DNA of 64,000 nucleotides from UBA1413 sp037447215. GTDB lineage: Bacteria; Bacteroidota; Bacteroidia; Bacteroidales; Prolixibacteraceae. Each line of letters starts with the position of its first letter. The first letter of the stretch is position 1. The stretch spans positions 1 to 64,000 of the forward strand of contig JBBIHB010000014.1 of the NCBI GenBank assembly GCA_037447215.1, given 5' to 3'. Shown here in pieces: positions 61,239-64,000 of this stretch. A program made the position numbers and the translations under genes. The notes beneath the pieces were generated by a model, which had not been told where the DNA came from, made no database searches, and was given only the letters and a program-made list of their open reading frames with translations.

Positions 61239-63542
61239 ATGAAGAGTCATTTAATAAACAATGCTTTCAATATTCCAAGCAAAATTTCAAACTTAAACAT
61301 CAAACCGGTTCAAAAACCACGTCAATATAAAGATGTTTCCAATGCAGTGAAAGGTACGTTTCATGTCCTGAAAATGACATGTGCATCGTGTGCTGCCAAC
61401 ATCGAAAGGATACTTAATTTTCAGGAAGGCGTAATCCAGGCAACTGTAAATTTCGCATCTTCGTCGGTTTTGGTTGAATATCTTCCCGAAATGACACAAC
61501 CCGATGCATTGAAAAAAGCTTTACAGGCATCGGGATATGACTTGATTACACCGGATGAAAATCAAACAGCAGCTATGCCCGAAGAAATAAAGGAGAAAAG
61601 ATTTGCACAGTTGCGAAGAAATACTTTGGGGGCGGCCTTACTTTCCCTTCCGGTAGTAATTATAGGTATGTTTTTTATGGAAATGCACTATGCCAATGCC
61701 ATTATGTTGTTATTTTCAACGCCCGTCCTGCTTTTGTTTGGCAATGAGTTTTTTATCCATACATGGAAACAAGCCCGGCACCTGACTGCCAATATGGATA
61801 CACTGGTTGCACTAAGTACAGGGGTGGCATACTCCTTTAGCGTGTTCAATATGATTTTCCCCGAATATTGGCATGCACGGGGATTGCACGCCCACGTGTA
61901 TTTCGAGGCTTCGGCTGTAATCATTACTTTTATTTTACTCGGACGGCTACTCGAAGAGAAAGCCAAAAGCAATACATCTGCAGCCTTAAAGAAACTCTTG
62001 GGTTTGCAACCAAAAACTGTTGTGAAACTAAACGAATCGGGAGATGAAATCACCTTGCCGGTTGAGGCAATTCATCCGGGCGATACAATATTGGTCAGGC
62101 CTGGTGAAAAAATTGCAGTTGATGGAATTGTTCAGTTTGGCAGTTCATTCGTGGATGAAAGCATGATGACAGGAGAGCCAGTTCCTGTAATGAAAAACAA
62201 GGGCGACCAGATTTATGCCGGCACCATCAACCAGAAAGGGAGTTTCCGGTTTCGTGCTGAAAAAACAGGCGCTTCAACCCGGCTTGCTCAAATCATAAAA
62301 ATGGTGAAGGAGGCACAGGGAAGCAAAGCCCCGGTTCAAAATTTAGTTGACCGGATTGCAGCTGTTTTTGTTCCTATTGTTGTAATATTTGCGATAATTG
62401 CCTGTATTGCCTGGAATTTTTTTGGAGGGGCTGATGGATTTTCGCAGGGGATACTTTCACTGGTTACTGTTTTAATAATTGCCTGTCCTTGTGCACTTGG
62501 ACTTGCTACCCCAACAGCCGTAATGGTTGGAATAGGGAAAGGGGCCGAAAACGGGATCCTTATTAAAGATGCTGCAAGCCTTGAAATTGCCCGTAAAGTT
62601 GATACGGTAATTCTCGATAAAACCGGTACCGTAACAATTGGAAAACCAATTGTTACAGATGTTTTTCAGCTTTATGGTGATGAAAGCGAACTGACAGTAT
62701 TGGGTGATATTGAAAAACTTTCGGAACATCCCCTTGCCGAAGCAGTATCAAAATATTTTATTGGAAGCGAAAATCCGGAAATTTCCCATTTTAAAAGTCA
62801 CACAGGGAAAGGAGTTTCGGCTATTTATAATGGTAAGCGATATTATGTTGGAAATCGTACTCTGCTAGATGAAAATCAAATATTTATTGATGCTTTATTA
62901 ACTGATAAAGCCGAAAATTGGGCAAATGAAGCCAAAACAATTATCTGGTTTGCCATTGAAGACAAAGCACTGGCTATTGTAGCTGTAGCAGATTACATCA
63001 AGGAGAATTCGGTTGAAGCCATCAAACAATTGAAGAGTATGGGAATTGAAGTTCACCTGGTAACCGGCGATATACTTGAAACCGCTCAGGTCATTGCCCA
63101 ACAGGCCGGGATTTCAAACGTTTCAGCCGGAGCATTGCCCACCGAAAAGGCCAATTATGTGAAAAAACTTCGTTCTGAAGGAAAAATTGTAGCAATGGTG
63201 GGCGATGGGATAAATGACAGCGCAGCATTGGCAGTCGCCGATGTGGGTATTGCGATGGGAAAGGGGAGCGATATTGCCATGGAAGCAGCTTCGATGACCC
63301 TGATATCTTCAGACCTTACCAAGGTGCCTCAGGCCATCAGATTGTCGCGTCATACTGTTAAGGCTATCAGGCAAAATCTTTTCTGGGCATTTATTTATAA
63401 TGTAACAGGTATCCCCATAGCCGCAGGGTTGCTTTATCCATTTACAGGATTTATATTGAACCCCATGATTGCCGGAGCCGCTATGGCAATGAGCAGCGTT
63501 AGTGTTGTGGCAAACAGCCTCAGGTTGAAATGGAAGAAATGA
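61239..63542 (+). CDS. copA: Copper-translocating P1B-type ATPase
   Basis: A 767-residue copper exporter. One N-terminal HMA domain with MTCASC (Cys48, Cys51). P-type ATPase features: MMTGEPVPV (actuator), the CPC metal-binding motif at about 416-418 (ACPCALGLATP), phospho-acceptor Asp at about 460 (DKTGTVT), the P1B-specific SEHPLAEA (His-Pro), and VGDGINDSAALAVADVGIAMG. About eight membrane segments. The N-terminal ~35 residues before the HMA domain look unstructured. It is downstream of a probable copper-sensing regulator; CPC is of the Cu(I) type. Confidence 0.95.
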   Translation: MKSHLINNAFNIPSKISNLNIKPVQKPRQYKDVSNAVKGTFHVLKMTCASCAANIERILNFQEGVIQATVNFASSSVLVEYLPEMTQPDALKKALQASGYDLITPDENQTAAMPEEIKEKRFAQLRRNTLGAALLSLPVVIIGMFFMEMHYANAIMLLFSTPVLLLFGNEFFIHTWKQARHLTANMDTLVALSTGVAYSFSVFNMIFPEYWHARGLHAHVYFEASAVIITFILLGRLLEEKAKSNTSAALKKLLGLQPKTVVKLNESGDEITLPVEAIHPGDTILVRPGEKIAVDGIVQFGSSFVDESMMTGEPVPVMKNKGDQIYAGTINQKGSFRFRAEKTGASTRLAQIIKMVKEAQGSKAPVQNLVDRIAAVFVPIVVIFAIIACIAWNFFGGADGFSQGILSLVTVLIIACPCALGLATPTAVMVGIGKGAENGILIKDAASLEIARKVDTVILDKTGTVTIGKPIVTDVFQLYGDESELTVLGDIEKLSEHPLAEAVSKYFIGSENPEISHFKSHTGKGVSAIYNGKRYYVGNRTLLDENQIFIDALLTDKAENWANEAKTIIWFAIEDKALAIVAVADYIKENSVEAIKQLKSMGIEVHLVTGDILETAQVIAQQAGISNVSAGALPTEKANYVKKLRSEGKIVAMVGDGINDSAALAVADVGIAMGKGSDIAMEAASMTLISSDLTKVPQAIRLSRHTVKAIRQNLFWAFIYNVTGIPIAAGLLYPFTGFILNPMIAGAAMAMSSVSVVANSLRLKWKK

Positions 63543-63716
63543 ACTGCCGGTAATCATTTACGGACTTTTACATTCAAAAGAAAACATTGCTTAAAGTTAA
63601 CTTCAGGTTCATATTTGAAATATTTTGAAAAAAAATCCTAAGGCCTCTTCATAATTCAAAAAATAAAATTATTTTAGCTCTAAATATCTTATTCGTAAAT
63701 TTAGTTTGTTGAAATA

Positions 63717-63806
63717 ATGAATTATCCGTTTTCCATAATCAGCCTGATATGTATGTGTTGCTGTTTGCCTGAAAGGCATGTGGGAGGCGGGGTTATGACT
63801 GATTAA
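63717..63806 (+). CDS. Cysteine-rich leader peptide (29 codons)
   Basis: A short ATG frame encoding a peptide with CMCCC at residues 12-16 (codons TGT ATG TGT TGC TGT at 63750-63764) and ending HVGGGVMTD. It has no similarity I know of to a stable protein. It lies 28 bases before a strong terminator and 87 bases before the OsmC-family ATG. A ribosome stalled on the Cys codons would leave GTGGGAGGC (63780-63788) free. I infer a regulatory leader. Confidence 0.65.
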   Translation: MNYPFSIISLICMCCCLPERHVGGGVMTD

Positions 63807-63847
63807 CGGCATAAAATTCATCGGGAAAATCTTGAACAGCCTTCCAC
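63780..63847 (+). promoter_or_regulatory. Candidate antiterminator pairing
   Basis: GTGGGAGGC at 63780-63788 (inside the leader ORF) can pair with GCCTTCCAC at 63839-63847 (one G-U pair). The latter is the 5' arm of the terminator, and the leader copy is base-for-base identical to the terminator's 3' arm at 63854-63862. Confidence 0.6.
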
Positions 63848-63870
63848 TTTAGTGTGGGAGGCTGTTTTTT
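63835..63870 (+). terminator. Intrinsic terminator in the OsmC-gene leader (attenuator)
   Basis: AACAGCCTTCCAC (63835-63847) pairs with GTGGGAGGCTGTT (63854-63866) over 13 positions with one wobble, followed by a T run. No full gene ends just before it, so its role is likely to be conditional termination ahead of the gene at 63894. Confidence 0.75.
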
Positions 63871-63893
63871 TATAACTAAAAACTTTAATTGCT

Positions 63894-64000
63894 ATGAAAG
63901 ATTTGACATTTATTATTCAAGGCGAGGCACAGACAGCAGCCCGTTTTTCGGCCAGCACCAGGCAGTTCAATATTGTAATTGATGAACCACCAGCCCTGGG
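63894..64000 (+). CDS. OsmC-family protein (partial, runs off window)
   Basis: Only the first 35 codons are present: MKDLTFIIQGEAQTAARFSA, then TRQFNIVIDEPPALG. The VIDEPPALG motif is typical of the OsmC/Ohr superfamily, thiol-dependent peroxidases or redox proteins using two cysteines, which would be further downstream outside the window. The cysteine-rich leader and attenuator upstream suggest control by cysteine or sulfur supply. Confidence 0.7.
   Translation, partial: MKDLTFIIQGEAQTAARFSASTRQFNIVIDEPPAL

Noticed and set aside
61239..61345. Second N-terminal metal-binding domain in CopA
   Set aside because: The ~35 residues before the HMA domain lack a CxxC motif; only one HMA domain is present.
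1..64000. tRNA, rRNA, CRISPR array or riboswitch
   Set aside because: No cloverleaf-like T-loop sequences, rRNA-like stretches, spaced direct repeats or recognisable riboswitch cores were found by eye in the intergenic regions.

Overview
The window looks like a chromosomal segment of a Bacteroidota bacterium, probably Bacteroidales or a close relative. The evidence is the gene content (DUF4293 and DUF5063 proteins, OstA-like protein downstream of SurA and MoxR, futalosine hydrolase), the near absence of Shine-Dalgarno sites, and repeated Bacteroidota-type -7 boxes (TAnnTTTG) close to start codons. A 53-base run of N inside surA shows this is a draft or metagenome assembly. I saw no rRNA, tRNA, CRISPR array, prophage or intact insertion sequence.

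Layout. 1-7.3 kb: a Tat-exported aldo/keto reductase, APS reductase cysH behind a RelE-type toxin-antitoxin pair, an rRNA methyltransferase / DEDDy exonuclease / DUF5063 operon, and RecQ. 7.3-11 kb: tartronate semialdehyde reductase, an FG-GAP protein and a GntP permease, separated by a MITE-like palindromic repeat. 11.3-12.4 kb: a decayed YCF48-type repeat protein. 12.8-21.1 kb: guaB, then an envelope-biogenesis run (two PpiC-type proteins, SurA, MoxR, OstA-like). 21.1-30.7 kb: mixed functions (YccF, MATE, a MerR/B12-type regulator, flavin reductase-rubredoxin, CDGSH protein, lactonase-like propellers, FolE, MqnB, HldD, ECF sigma with a candidate anti-sigma factor). 30.8-36 kb: signalling genes (7TM hybrid-PAS histidine kinase, single-domain response regulator, four-PAS protein) with orphan copies of one coiled-coil tail between them. 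36.2-36.9 kb: a dead IS1634-type transposase. 37.3-43.8 kb: a phosphate-uptake locus in the order NarX-like kinase, NarL-like regulator, porin, PstS, PstC, PstA, PstB, with no PhoU. 44-48.5 kb: PdxY-type kinase, HAD phosphatase, membrane protein plus glycosyltransferase, nucleotidyltransferase, DUF4293. 48.6-58.1 kb: AddA-type helicase-nuclease, hydrolases, GH5, an Omp85-like barrel and a class C beta-lactamase-like lipoprotein. 58.3-60.4 kb: GH43. 60.6-63.5 kb: an HMA-AraC regulator and CopA copper ATPase.

The most striking signal is at the right edge. A 29-codon leader ORF with a Cys-Met-Cys-Cys-Cys codon run (63717-63806) is followed by a strong intrinsic terminator (63835-63870) just before an OsmC-family gene that runs off the window. 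A 9-base element inside the leader ORF is identical to the terminator's 3' arm, so it can compete for the same partner. The spacing fits a cysteine-responsive transcription attenuator.
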